The notes below the pieces were generated by a model, which saw only the letters and a program-made list of their open reading frames with translations, made no database searches and was not told where the DNA came from. DNA of 64,000 nucleotides, taken from Albugo candida. Taxonomy: Eukaryota; Oomycota; Peronosporomycetes; Albuginales; Albuginaceae. Positions 1 through 11,686 of this stretch are shown piece by piece; within the stretch, counting starts at the first letter, position 1; the number at the start of each line of letters is the position of its first letter. The translations under genes and the position numbers were made by a program. The stretch lies in contig CAJNAR010000159.1 in assembly GCA_905220665.1 (NCBI GenBank), positions 248,001 through 312,000 of the forward strand, given 5' to 3'.

Positions 1-1084
1 AAGAACGTGTCGTGTGGAGACCACGCGAGATGTTCTGTTGCTCCACTTGAATCTCGCATCCGTTGGATAACTTTCAGCCCCTGAAACAATTACAGCATAA
101 TGCTACCCTCACATTTCAATCAACATACATCAGTACGGTATGCTTCATTCTCTAAAGAAGTCATATCCCAGACAACGATGGTTCCATCTTTAGAGCTAGT
201 TGCCAAGAACTGAGCAGTATTGGAAAATACAATATTCCACACCTGCTTTAACGATGAGTAGCCTTCATTATACACAAAAATAACAAGTAACCTCATCGAT
301 GTGTTCCATGATTACTTGCACACATTCGTACTGAAGACAATTTCTTTTCGCAGGTACATCCACTCGTTTCACTGTTTGAATGGCACATTTCTGGACGAAG
401 GTCGTCGGTAACATTCCTGAACATGTAAATTCTAGACTTTTACCCTTAATGATCCCTGAGCAATCGTCTCCCGCGACTCGACAAGCTTCTCTAGCTTTCG
501 TAGTATCTGATGTAGCTGATTTTTTCCAAGTTTTTCAAACTCGGTATGGTCGAGCCAATTCATCTTCGCTGCTTGTTCATAATCAGTGCATAATAATAGC
601 ATAGCCAAATTCTGAAATTTGTCTCGATCCTATGGTATAGACTAGAATCAAATCTTTGCGACTAGTATGTCGATTTTCTTACGGAACTAGTTTGATACAA
701 CGGAACCAAATCATTGTGTAGTGCAAAAATAGCTTCTTCGAGAGATTTTCGACTGAACAAAAAGAAGAAATACTTTCCTATGGCTACCGCACGCTTAGCT
801 TCTTGTAATGCCGTAAGATCTCGCATCTTCAAGTTATCGAGTGAGCGCAAAGCTTGATCCCATTCGAAGTTCTGCAAATAGCTTCTAGTCTGCTGCATGG
901 CTTCAGAATCAACAGACACGCATGCTTCTTTCTCAAGAGCTTTTGCAGCAATATTGTACCCTAGATCGTACAACTCTCTCAAAAGATAGCGAGCCCAGGT
1001 ATCTGGATCAAATGAAGCCACTAGTGACTCGCTTTCTTTGGGATTGGAATCCTGCATCTCTTTATAAAGTGTTACAGTGCCCAT
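1..1084 (-). CDS. WDR26: WDR26/GID7-like CTLH plus WD40 protein, 3' end cut by window edge
   Basis: Partial gene that runs off the left edge. Exon 683-1084 starts at the ATG ending at 1084 and encodes a LisH/CTLH-type helical region; the ORF begins MGTVTLYKEM and includes YLLRELYDLGYNIAAKALE. Exon 629 downward continues with YEQAAKMNW. Exons 292 downward (ending VIMEHIDE), 129-242 (VWNIVFSNTAQFLATSSKDG..VVWDM, a WD40 blade) and 1-80 (HLAWSPHDT) carry the beta-propeller. Clear introns are 81-128, 243-291 and 630-682 (48, 49 and 53 nt, GT..AG). The join between the segment below 629 and the one ending at 292 is unresolved: the frame changes near 445-480, so either an unusual intron or a frameshift lies there. 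Family members are substrate-receptor or scaffold subunits of the GID/CTLH E3 ubiquitin ligase. The order CTLH then WD40 with the HxDEVW motif makes the family call firm; orthology to WDR26 is inference. Confidence 0.85.
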
Positions 1085-2860
1085 CCCATTTGTGAAAGCG
1101 TTGGCAACAAGTCGGCGCTGTCATTGTATGTTGAGGATCGTACGACACATTCAGCTTGTAAGAATGCAAAAAATTATTTCGAATCCAAATCACAAGCGGA
1201 GCGAGCCTCTTTATGGCTCAAAGAAGTGAAGATACACAAACTTGGAAAATGGTCCCAAGCAAAACGAGATCGTCTCTGCGAAACTGACGAAGATAGCTGC
1301 TGGACAGCCCAGCGGCGATATATCACATGATACAGTGTACTGAGAGACCCACATCTCTTCCTTTTCATAGCAATTTGTCATTCAATACTTTCTCGAAAAT
1401 CGTACCAATTCAATAGGAAAAGTCCCCTTCTTTGTCAGCTTATACAACTGTATTGATATGGATCACTTGAATGTGTAGGCTCTGATTCTCACTCTCTTTA
1501 AAACGTGATAGCATCCCATAGCTGCTCTTTGTTCAAAATAGTTCAACATGTGTACAGAGCCGACACAGATCGATATTAAGGATAGCAAGATCAGGTTTAC
1601 CTATCAAACAAGCGAGTCGTGTGTAACTCAGTCTTTGGTTTCTATCCATTGCAAAGGTGAGGGGCACGATTTTTTACAATAGCATCATCGGGATGGTGAT
1701 TGAACATTCATGTGGGGATCATACTTTGCGATTCAAACATTTTTTTATGAGGCAATCCGAATACTTTTATGAAACACTTATGGTCTTAAACCATCGATTT
1801 ATCTGCCTATGCTGATTTCCCGTTATCAAGTTGCCAAGTGTGTACTCTAATATTTTTTGGCAGCAAGTTACGGCACGCGATACCAAAGATTTGGCATCCG
1901 TAGACTTTACCTGTGGCGGGCACGTGGTTACGGAGCACCTGATTCATTTACAGCTTGATAAGTGACATACTCAAGTATCTAGCAAGTGGATCGCTCAAAT
2001 ACTATTGCTTCGTACCTCTGAATCGGTCACATTGGAATTTCGCAATTCAAAGCGAACACGTCCACATTCGATATCAGTACGAAAACAAACCATTAACTCA
2101 GTTACGCCACAACCGCTTTATCTGCCCTGTGGTAATTCAAGGTGGTAGAATTCCATGGTTTGACTTATCAGATAAATTTTAATGTACGTCAAGCCACCAC
2201 TCTGAAGATTGGTCACTGCGTCTAACTTCATTGAAATGGGACCTGTTCCACAACATAAACGCCAAGTCCCATCACTGAATAAAGATGGGCGTGGGGGATT
2301 CCTGTAAAAGAAAAGTCTCAGCTAAAAGAAGCAGCGCACGGAGACGAGCTTCAATCGATTTTGCAGCGTCAAACGTGCAGTTAATGATATCAAGGTTTTC
2401 GGTTTGCAGTAATCTCTAGTGTTGAAATTCATTAGTGCTGCATTGTTTGGTGGTAAGGGGCATCGGAACAATGATATCTACTTGGTGAAACTTTATTTTT
2501 TAAAATTACTTTTCTGCGTTATGAGCTGCCAAAGATCCTGTTGCACCCCACTTTGTAAGCTGGGTATTTGCTGGGAACATACGTATACTTTTCATGCAAT
2601 TACAGATTCTACCGCCATCGATAATCATCAAAGTAATGGCAATTCCATAACCAGGTGGCCTCATAAATTGTAATCAACGTCAACCTCGTAAGCATTGTTT
2701 ATAGCATCATCACTCACGGCGCCATTACCTAGTGCTGCCTGAGCCATAAGAATCCCTTCGTAGTTGTTACAAGTCATACACATAATCCCCTTCCAGATTT
2801 AGAATCCAATTACTCTCTTTTAAAAAGAAGGCATTAATCTGAGAACGTCGTTTTTCCATC
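1085..2860. other. Intergenic, divergent promoters
   Basis: This 1.8-kb spacer lies between the WDR26-like gene (-) and the tandem-repeat gene (+), so it must hold both promoters. Only short ORFs without recognisable domains occur. I see no RNA gene or transposon signature. Confidence 0.5.
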
Positions 2861-4170
2861 ATGCACACTATTTCACAAGAAATCGACGTTAACAGGAAAG
2901 AGAATGATGAGGAAGTACATGGGGAATCATTCAAAGATGTTGAATGTCTCAATGTACTACTGTCGACATTCGAACAAGAAGTAATGGATCAAGAAGGGGT
3001 GGAGTATGAAGAATTGGATCAGGCTCTCGTGGAAGGTATAGAAGATAAAGAATTGCATCAGGCTTTTGCGGAAGGTATCGAAGATAAAATATTGAATCAG
3101 GCTCTTGCGGAAGGGATAGAAGTTAAATTAATGGATCAGGCTCCTGCGGAAGAGATAGAAGTTAAATTAATGGATCAGGCTCCTGCGGAAGAGATAGAAG
3201 ATATAGATTTGGATCAAGTCCTTGCTGAAGTGCAACAGATACGGCTGCAAGAAGGCCTTAGTGATGAACAAGAGGATTTTCGTGCAGAACCGGTGATTAC
3301 GGTAGAAGCAGATTTGGAACGAAAAGCAAAATCTTTTCGAAGATCTAACTCTAGCTCCGCTATCACTTCAAGATCGACATATTCGAATCGGAGTAAACGT
3401 GGCTTTGAAGCAGAAAGGATAAGAACGGTCCCGCGAAAGGAGACGGCCGTAGAAAATGTATGCCGACCGTCCATTTACACGCAACAGATTTTGCAGTCTC
3501 CGCATGCAATCCATTCATTTCGACAGTTCCGTGACAAGACCGTAACACCGTCCGTCAAGAGTATCAGGGTACGAATCATCATCTCTTTTCCTTCTTAGCT
3601 AAAACGGAATCATGTACCCATGAAGAAGCGAATCGAGGAATTAGCTTTACCAAAAGAATCGAGTTCAGGTCGAAAATACGCTACGGACGACGATACGAGA
3701 CATTGCCATTTTCAAGCAAGATCTCGGCGACGGCGACACATTAAAACGGAGACAGCAGACCCAACCGATTGTAAGGAAAACCATTTCGTTGCTCGCATGG
3801 AATCCATGGAGCGAAATCGGCAAAAGGTTTATTGAAGCATTCCAAGGATAAGAAATCTTGACTAATATTGATACACGTAGAAGATTGGTCACGCGAGAGG
3901 TGAAAATGAGTATAACGATATCTTGGTTTGTGCGTTCGCGGCGTTTTCTGTTTGTGATGATAACATCTGATGTTTTAGGACAAAAAGATTTGCCCACAAT
4001 GCGGAATGAAGCAATCATACGCAGAGTTCCGAGATAAAAAGAAGCTGTGTCAGTCTTGCGGAGTGATGTTCCGACGCGAGCACGTGTGGAGTGATGTCGA
4101 ACAAAGTTTTCTCATGCGCGTGCAAAAATATTCGCAGAAGAAAGAAGATCAAAGAAGGCGAGTGCTATAA
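2861..4170 (+). CDS. Acidic tandem-repeat protein with C-terminal C4 zinc ribbon
   Basis: Four exons by my model: 2861-3568, 3599-3826, 3881-3925 and 3979-4170 (1173 nt, 390 aa). The N-terminal third is acidic and carries about 5.6 copies of a 13-residue repeat of the type ELDQALVEGIEDK. The middle is rich in Arg, Ser and Lys. The last exon encodes a putative zinc ribbon, ICPQCGMKQSYAEF..KLCQSCG, with two CxxC pairs about 18 residues apart, then a charged helical tail ending KEDQRRRVL. The first intron is only 30 nt (GTACGA..CTTAG). Splicing it keeps the frame (SVKSIR-LKRNHVP), while the unspliced frame stops at the acceptor TAG. The third intron uses a GTTTGT donor. I do not recognise the family. 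A C4 ribbon beside a basic stretch could bind nucleic acid or protein, but no function can be assigned. Confidence 0.7.
3011..3229 (+). repeat. 39-bp coding minisatellite, about 5.6 units
   Basis: Units begin at 3011, 3050, 3089, 3128 and 3167, with a partial unit at 3206. Each encodes 13 residues around the core DQAxAEGIE or DQAPAEEIE. Units 4 and 5 are identical over their first 34 nt, so the last duplication is recent. The unit length is a multiple of three, so copy-number change keeps the frame. Confidence 0.9.
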
Positions 4171-4452
4171 TATGTCACGCAGAACAATTGCATAGTTGTT
4201 TCAGATATTTTAGGATCGTGATGATAACACAACCACGACTTCATACCGGTTTATTATAGAGCATCAATTCCGAAAGATTATAAGGAATAAGAGTAGAGAG
4301 TTCTTCATTCAAAACACGCGTCTCAGGATCAGAGTAGCGTAGTAACTGGAAAACTTAAATAGAAAGACAGTTGCGTAGTCTACAGCTAAATACATTTCCA
4401 AACTCACTCAGTACAGGTGTCATCTTTGTGTGCTTACTTCACAATTGCTTCA

Positions 4453-5655
4453 ATGAGTTGTGCTGAAACGTGCGCAGTACGGAATGGTGAGAATAGAACC
4501 ATTCCGGATGACAAAATAGCAGCGTTCGCCGAGCAATTACGCCAAGAAAGACAGAAACTTACCATTTTTCGCCGTCCATGGAGTGTGATGTATCATTTTG
4601 GTATTATGATGGGTCGTTTCTTGAAATGGCTGACGTTGTGTGTCGTGCATCATAATCTGACACGGTTTTTGGTCTTTCCCTTATTACTTTTGTGGGTTTT
4701 TGCGTCATTAACGGATGGCCAGCATCGGTCTTATCTGGATAACTTCAATATGAATGTCGAATTCGTTGTGTGGTGGTTTGGTCTTGGAGTGTTATCGTCT
4801 GTAGGACTTGGCACTGGTATGCATTCCGGAATATTGTTTCTTTTTCCACACATTTTTCTGGTTGTACAAGGTGCGGAAGAATGCAAATCGTTACAGTTTG
4901 ACACGAAACACCATATGTGGTTTCATTCTTTTGAAGCCAACTGCGATACTATACCAGAAACGAGCAGTGTGACATTCGCAGCAATATTTTGGAAAGTCTT
5001 CTGGCCTTGTATTCTATGGGGTGCAGGCACTGCCGCGGGTGAGATCCCACCGTATGCATTAAGTCGAGCTGCGCGACTAGCTGGACAGAGAAATGAAGAA
5101 TTTGAAGAAATAACCGAGTCCAAATCTCAGTACAACATTTTGAATAGTACAAAAGAGTGGATGATCAGGTTTTTGCAGCGTCATGGATTCTGGGGCGTGC
5201 TTTTGATGTCGGCTTGGCCAAATGTGGCTTTTGATTTATGCGGTATCTGCTGTGGTCACTTCCTGATGCCATTTTGGACATTTTTTAGCGCCACTTTGAT
5301 TGGAAAAGCGCTGATCAAAGTCAACTTACAAGCTGCGTTTTTCATCGTAATCTTCACGGATGCACACATGAGGCAAGTAGAATTCATAATTGCGAGCCTC
5401 ACTCCAAGCAGTTGGCGGCTCGATGCTCGTGTAAGCGAGTTTCTCATGGAATGTCGTGAGAAGTTCCACTCCGCGCATTCACAAGCAACGGTGGAGCGTA
5501 CAGGAGGAGGGTCAACCAAGTCAAGTGTGATTTCGCAAGCAGGATCTGCGATAATGGTGATCTTTATAGCATACTTTGCAATCTCCTGCATCGAACAATT
5601 TGCTCAACAGCATGCTGCCGAAGAAGACGAGCAGAAAATCAAGAAACTCAGCTAA
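4453..5655 (+). CDS. VMP1: VMP1, ER scramblase / autophagy membrane protein
   Basis: Single exon from the first in-frame ATG at 4453 (400 aa; human VMP1 is about 406). The open frame extends 12 codons upstream but without an ATG. Diagnostic stretches are SSVGLGTGMHSGILFLFPH, WGAGTAAGEIPPYALSRAAR and CGHFLMPFWTFFSATLIGKA, the conserved core of the VMP1/TMEM41 (DedA/VTT) family. Several hydrophobic segments follow a basic N-terminus, and a C-terminal hydrophobic segment (about 5550-5590) is followed by an acidic-basic tail. Known family role: an endoplasmic-reticulum phospholipid scramblase needed for autophagosome formation, lipid-droplet and lipoprotein handling and ER contact sites. The next gene on the same strand starts 196 bp downstream and also encodes a membrane protein. 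Confidence 0.95.
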   Translation: MSCAETCAVRNGENRTIPDDKIAAFAEQLRQERQKLTIFRRPWSVMYHFGIMMGRFLKWLTLCVVHHNLTRFLVFPLLLLWVFASLTDGQHRSYLDNFNMNVEFVVWWFGLGVLSSVGLGTGMHSGILFLFPHIFLVVQGAEECKSLQFDTKHHMWFHSFEANCDTIPETSSVTFAAIFWKVFWPCILWGAGTAAGEIPPYALSRAARLAGQRNEEFEEITESKSQYNILNSTKEWMIRFLQRHGFWGVLLMSAWPNVAFDLCGICCGHFLMPFWTFFSATLIGKALIKVNLQAAFFIVIFTDAHMRQVEFIIASLTPSSWRLDARVSEFLMECREKFHSAHSQATVERTGGGSTKSSVISQAGSAIMVIFIAYFAISCIEQFAQQHAAEEDEQKIKKLS

Positions 5656-5850
5656 GCGACGACGTTGCGGACCATTAGTTAGTCGTTTTAGAAATGATAA
5701 CTTTGGTCGCTGATTTCTTCTCTGGTACAAAGAAAATTAGAGATACTGATTTCATTTTATACCATTTTTTCCATCACCAAAATGTGCTGATTTCGTTGGT
5801 TCTCCGTCACCTCTAATATTCTATCGGACATCTAAACTTGATTTGCGCTG

Positions 5851-6812
5851 ATGCACCGAAGAAATGTACATGGAAGCGATCGCGAGTACGTACATTTACA
5901 TGGAGACACGCTACATCGTTCAGCAAGCTTACAACAAGGAGATCCCGCCTTGATATTGGTCAAGGGATTGGCGACAAAAGCGTGGCAATCGAATCGAGTG
6001 AAGATGGGGTTGGCATTGTGGCTTTTAGGCGTCTTTTTCATGATGTTTGCTCCCAGCCCGAAGTCACTGACCGCTGGTACGAAGATGTTTAAGTAGTATC
6101 ATTTATAATTGCATGTACGCTTTCAGATATGAAAAATCAATTCCAACAAATGATTGTTGAGGCTGCAGATGCACCTGCATACGAGAAAGCACTCAGAAAG
6201 TATCAGAATGCTCGTTTTCACGCTGACGAGGCAAAAGTTTGGTTTTGGCGGTTCCGAGAGCCACACAAAACTATCGTACGCGACCGGGAGAAAAGTGTTA
6301 ATGAATTAAAAAGCAAATTAGATCATTTGGATGCCGAACGTGAAAGAAAGATGACAAAAGCGAAGCAGTTTGTCGGCATTTGGTCCGACTACGGCATGGA
6401 TGACGTGCGTAACCGATTTTGGGGCGCATATGACAAAGGAAAAATGTTTGCACAGCAGCAAACGTTTTACCACATGATAATGTATGTTCTCTCTGGTCGG
6501 AATGAAGACATATTGAGTACCATTTTGAATTGGGTATTCGTGGCACTTGCTAATTTTACAACGGGATTAATTGGTAGTCTATTTTACTTCATGTTCAGTC
6601 TCATCGGCATGATCTATTCGTATCAGCCTGATCCCTTTAGCGCTGTCGCCTTCTTTGCCTTGGGCATTTTAGGTGCAGCTAGCGTTGTCGCTTCGTATTT
6701 GATTGGAGTGTATGGTATGGTGGCTAGTGGCATGTATGTGGTTAGTAAAGCCGCAGCGCGAAATGCTTTACAGGATGAAGCCCGACATCATATTAGGTAC
6801 GAGCAACGTTGA
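5851..6812 (+). CDS. Conserved multi-pass membrane protein with coiled coil
   Basis: Two exons, 5851-6076 and 6127-6812, joined across a 50-nt GTACGA..TTTCAG intron to give SLTA-DMKNQFQQM (303 aa). The layout is: an N-terminal tail; one hydrophobic segment (MGLALWLLGVFFMMF); a charged helical region likely to form a coiled coil (REKSVNELKSKLDHLDAERE); the conserved-looking WSDYGMDDVRNRFWGAYDKGK; then a hydrophobic C-terminal half with about three to four membrane segments. By memory it resembles an unnamed transmembrane family of plants and protists, but I cannot name it. Its closeness to VMP1 may be chance. No function is assigned. Confidence 0.75.
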
Positions 6813-9800
6813 TATTCATGCAGTTGGGCTGTGATTCTCGGATCTTCGATCGATATTGGATGCTAATTTTTGAGTGCTAATTTTTGAAATAAAGAGCAGC
6901 CTGATTCTCATCATGGAGTGCTCTTCTCATAATCGTTCAGCTCCGCTGAGTACTTTTTTTGAAATGACAATACTCAGATCTTTGTACGTACGAGACAGTA
7001 GAGTGCCAGTAGTCCATGCACGCACAAGTATTTTTCTTGACAATACCATTTTTGTGTTACTAATGCCACTAAAGTTGGATGAGATCTACATACTGTAATC
7101 GCGCTCGTTGGAGTTGTTCAGTAACCAGCTAATTGGGTCTTCGCGAGATACTACAAAAAAGATAGTAAGAAAAGTCTCTGGTCATATCGCATTCACGGGT
7201 CATCGCCTATCGAATGGTAAATCTATCCATGTTATAAATATTCGGAGCAAGCGACATTGATTAAATCGAGGACACATTGCTTCCTTCAACGTCAAATGAA
7301 GGTAAGTAGAAGGACACCCATGACATGAAGCATTTACGAATGATAAAAAGAAGATTGTTTCACAGCCCAGGTTGGATGTGTTTGTCATCACAACAAAATC
7401 ATCCGAATTGTGCTTGTAGCAATAAAATCAAAGTTGAATGATATTACAACTAGGAGAAGGCTCAGACGTTGAAGAGCACAAGATGCATGCTCGAATGAAC
7501 GAAATCGTATACTGCATTGATCACATCGACATATGCCCTATGTGAACGACATACAAGTGCTTGACATAACATAGATCTGTTGTCGTCGACTCAATTTGTA
7601 TCTCGTGATTTCACTGACATCTTCCTGACTAAATTTTTTCATCCCCCGCTGTGATCTGAACCTCTTGCTAAGAAGAGAGCCTACTGAAGATAAGATATAC
7701 ATTTTCGTACAAGAGTTATGGAGAAATCAAATGCTGGACCGACTATTAACACCATTCGTTTCCGAAAAATATACCATCGGTACCACATCTATTTTTCATG
7801 AACGGGAACGGCAAACGGAGAGTGATTACCCAAGCAAAACCGTAAGGGAATACACGCCAGGGCATACAACCACGTCATCTTCGCTCGGCCGCTCAAATCT
7901 CTGAGCTGGGTTGAAGATACAAAGTCCTTTCGCTCTGCTTCAGAGATATTTACTTAATTCCTACTTTATTCAGTCACGCCTCTGAGTAACATTTGCTGAC
8001 ACCATTTATCATTGACTTTATCAGCTCGGAGGGCATATCTAGATATCGTCCCGAATCTTAACGATCAACAATGTTCTTTTTTGCATGTACATCCTCAAAT
8101 ATCGTCGCACTGCGTTTGAAAACATGCAATAGGATAATTTAACCTATACAATATTGAGTCGCCGATGAAGCACTGTATACACTGCCTTTTCACACTGAAT
8201 ACAAACGTCACCTAAAAGAACTTGCTCATCGGCTACTGTCTACTATGAGCAATATCTAACAGCTGCTTCAAGAGCAGCATCTGCTGACAGCCAATGCCGA
8301 CATAGTTGTTTTTACACACCAAATATTTAGTCGGCAGCGTAAGATTGCACGACAGAACTTGATCCGTTTGCATTCATTTACGTGGATGTACCAGAGTGCA
8401 CCACTACTTTCCATGAATGCTTCACTACGGCCCAATTCGTGTTCCCCTTGATATGATTCTTCTTCACCTTGTTGGCTATCAGCGCCATAGCGTCTTTCTT
8501 CATGTTTCAAGTAATCTTTGCTGCTATTTGTGCGGTGGCTCAAAATCTTCGTTATTCAATAATCAAGTTACTACTTAGTATAACTTCTGTGAAAATTGAG
8601 ATGCAAAAGAGTTTGGCAGTTTGAGGTTTCGTCAAAGTGAACACGGCAGAGATGTACCGTCGCTGTCACACCATGGAACACCATCGAGCTACGCAGCGTT
8701 TCATGTCCGTCTCTAAGAAGATGAGAACAGAAAATAGACCTCTTGGAGAGTCTGCGCATGCTAGCAACCTTTGAATTCATGAGAGCACAAAAAAAGAGGA
8801 ATGCGCCAATTTGTCCTGTCGTGAAGATTTTGAGAGAAGATAAATAACACGAAGGCTGATTCTAATCCGCGTGATTATCTCACTCGTACTAAAGTTTCTT
8901 ATATATGCAAAAAAGGATTTATCACAGCCACGCACTGCTTTTAGAAAAGAACAGATCGTATTTTCCACTTTTCCCCTAAATGTTCTTATAAGGACTTGAT
9001 TCGGAAGTGATCAGGTCTAGAATTGCGTGGTGCAAAATGATTGGACTTTTCACAGAAACGTCAAGGAGATATGGTATCAAGCTGGCAGAGGTACACTGTA
9101 GGATTGATTCTTTCAACAAATTGTCTTTATGATACGCTTTAACAAGATTTTGGCTGGGCAACCTGATCAAGCGACGCGAAACGTGAGCACGTATAGTAGC
9201 ATGTGATATTGTAAGGAGAAATCGGTATTGCAGGCAAGCTTTTTGTACATAAGCGAGATGAACAAAGGCAAATTTTACAATAAATGTCAGAAGAGGACAG
9301 GAGTTTTTCCTAAAAACTGCCGGGTGCAAAACCTTTCCAACCTGGCTCGTTTCCAATTTATCAAATAGACGAGCATTGTTTCTCATGAAAGCGTATGGAA
9401 AAACTACCTTGCTTGTAAATGAATGAACGGGGGGGGGCTTATGCCAAGGTAGCTTGCTCATCGATATTGGCTAGCAATTAAATTTTGTGCGACAGTTTGA
9501 CGTGAGAATGAAGAATCTGAATTTACATCACCGAATGCTTGTTCTTCAACGTCTTACTGCACGATTCCATTGTCAAGAGCTTTTATCTTGATTTTTGCAG
9601 AGACCTGGGCAATACCGAAGGTGACAATTGAAGAGATGTCTATTCGGTCACGCTTGAATACTCGGATAGCACTGAGAAATCGATGCGATCTTGCAGATAC
9701 GAGATTGAAAACGGTTATTGGATTCTTTTCATGATTGTTTTTCACTCAAGTGAGATTTAGAGCTATCCAAGTCCATATCTTGGGAAGGTAGCGATTGAAG

Positions 9801-10492
9801 CATGCATAATGTCTCGCTGGGATAATGATCATGCATGATGCAAGGCCTTTTGAGGAAGCAACATGAGCTAGAGTCTAGCCATTCTCCACAACAATTCGTT
9901 GATAAGTCGCTCGATTGATTACGTAGCATTCCAGCAGAATGACGTGGTGGTGATATTTTTGGCACCAAATCCGCGCGAATAATGCATGCTTCGTCTTGAT
10001 TTGCGTAAGCGCGTTAGAATCGAGAGTGCAGTCAAGTTTGAAAAAGTGTGTGATGAAGTGTATACTGCGCGTGCACTTATTTGAGCAGATTTGTTGTTAG
10101 GTCCAGCAATTATAAGCATTCAAGGGCGCTTCGGCCAGCAAAAACTTTTCAGGTTTCGTATCCTCCGTGAAGTCACTTGGTGAGAAATAAGGGAAAATTT
10201 TTTTCATTTCGATTTTTTTACACTTGTATACTCAGTCTATACCAAAGCGTTTTGCAATCAATCGCCGTAATGTTATCGAGCATCGAATCTTACATCAGAT
10301 ACATGATACTTGCCTGACGATCCGAGCTCCCCATCCTACAGTTTGCAAGCTTGCTTGGGTGTACGTTGTGCTTGCTATAAAGACATAACCGAAAACAGCG
10401 CCTTTGTTTGAACGCAATTCATAGCTTTTAAGCATTTTATTTATGTCAAGTCGTCAGCAACACTAGTTTAAAGTCTGAGCATCCATCGCTTA
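6813..10492. other. Gene-poor region, nothing recognised
   Basis: No domain-bearing ORF is seen on either strand over 3.7 kb. The longest open frame is 161 codons (8976-9461, -). It lacks a signal peptide or recognisable motif and is treated as chance. A short direct repeat (TGCTAATTTTTGA twice) lies near 6861-6887, and a run of nine G at 9429-9437 is conspicuous in AT-rich DNA. Confidence 0.5.
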
Positions 10493-11686
10493 GGCCACTG
10501 CTAAATGTACACCCCACCTTTGCTATTTGTACACCCCATCGATGAATAGCCAATCAAAAGCCTCCTTGCGTCGCAAACTGTTCGGACGTGTAAATAATTG
10601 TTTCACCTCTGTCTAAGTAGCAAGGTCTAGACCATGAACGAATAAAAAAGCAGCGTTTGAAAGGATCGCTCCAGCGAAGCCATACTCTTTCTCTTCCGAC
10701 CTTTCTGCACAAATCCAGCTTTTTTTGCTGAATCTGAAGCGCTTGATGTCGCAAAATGTTCTTTTGCCTTATTTCAGAAGCGATCAATTGCTTCCTGCTA
10801 AGAAAGCAGTGGTGTAGCATCCATTGAAAAAGTCTTGAGCACACATAAATTCAATAAAAATGCGACTAATTTTAACAGAGAATACATCGGTGGCTTTATA
10901 GACAAAAAAGCCTATGTCACAGCAAGCCAAGTCGTCTAGTGCAATAGCGAACATCATTCATTCATTTAAGCGGCAACATTATAAATTCAAAAACGGACAC
11001 ATCAAACGTAACTTTAATCTTTTGCCAGAAGATGTTTGTTTCAGTGAAAAAGCGGGAGAATCTGTCTAAATGACTCGTCTACAGTCAAAAGAATGAAATT
11101 AACTTATGTAGCACAGGAGCATGTACCGAATCCAGCAACTAGGAGAAATGTGCCACGTCAAAGTATTGTTATAATCAGAAAGCCTCCAGCCTAGCCGTGA
11201 AAGAAATTTGTCCCAGACTCCTCGAATCAGACGTACTGATCAATCACTTCAGATTGTGGCTGTCTAAGAACATGATCTTGGTTAAGATGCCAGCTGATCG
11301 GAGACGAGTGCAAGCATAGTGTATAATGCTTTGAGAAAAAGGCTTTGATGATAGATCAAAACATTCAGCAATGCTGAATGGCTTGAACAGCGTCAAGAGT
11401 ATGTGAAGAGCCACAAGACGGTCTATCGAGGTGTTCTCCTATCCTGCATTGAAGATTGCTCCAGTTATTATGCACTCGAATGACAATAATTAAAAACAGT
11501 AGAAGGTGTTGTATCCTTAGAGTGATAAGTGTGTGAGACGGTGCAACATCAGCACTCAAGTGACGAATCTGTTACAAAAGATTTGTAACAGGAGAGAACT
11601 ACGCGTGCGAACAGTTCCGCGACGTGACGAAGTTTTCCAGGCTTTTGATTGGCTGTTAATCGGTGGGTGTACATTCAGCAGTGGCC
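10493..11686. mobile_element. Putative DNA element with long diverged terminal inverted repeats
   Basis: The left end (from GGCCACTGCT at 10493) and the reverse complement of the right end (AGCAGTGGCC at 11677-11686) match over roughly 100 bp with gaps. Shared blocks include AATGTACACCC, AGCCAATCAAAAGCCT and AACTGTTCG. The left copy has an extra 23-bp stretch that repeats the TGTACACCCC motif. The interior of about 1 kb has no intact transposase; a 96-codon ORF on the minus strand (10554-10844) starts inside it and overlaps the left repeat. I could not find a convincing target-site duplication. Size and structure suggest a non-autonomous or decayed terminal-inverted-repeat transposon. Confidence 0.6.

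Noticed and set aside
2021..2180. Apparent similarity between about 2020-2160 and about 13300-13430
   Set aside because: Only short scattered matches that could be chance; no continuous alignment by eye.
8976..9461. 161-codon minus-strand ORF in the desert
   Set aside because: No signal peptide, domain, intron structure or compositional support. Such lengths occur by chance in several kilobases of noncoding DNA.
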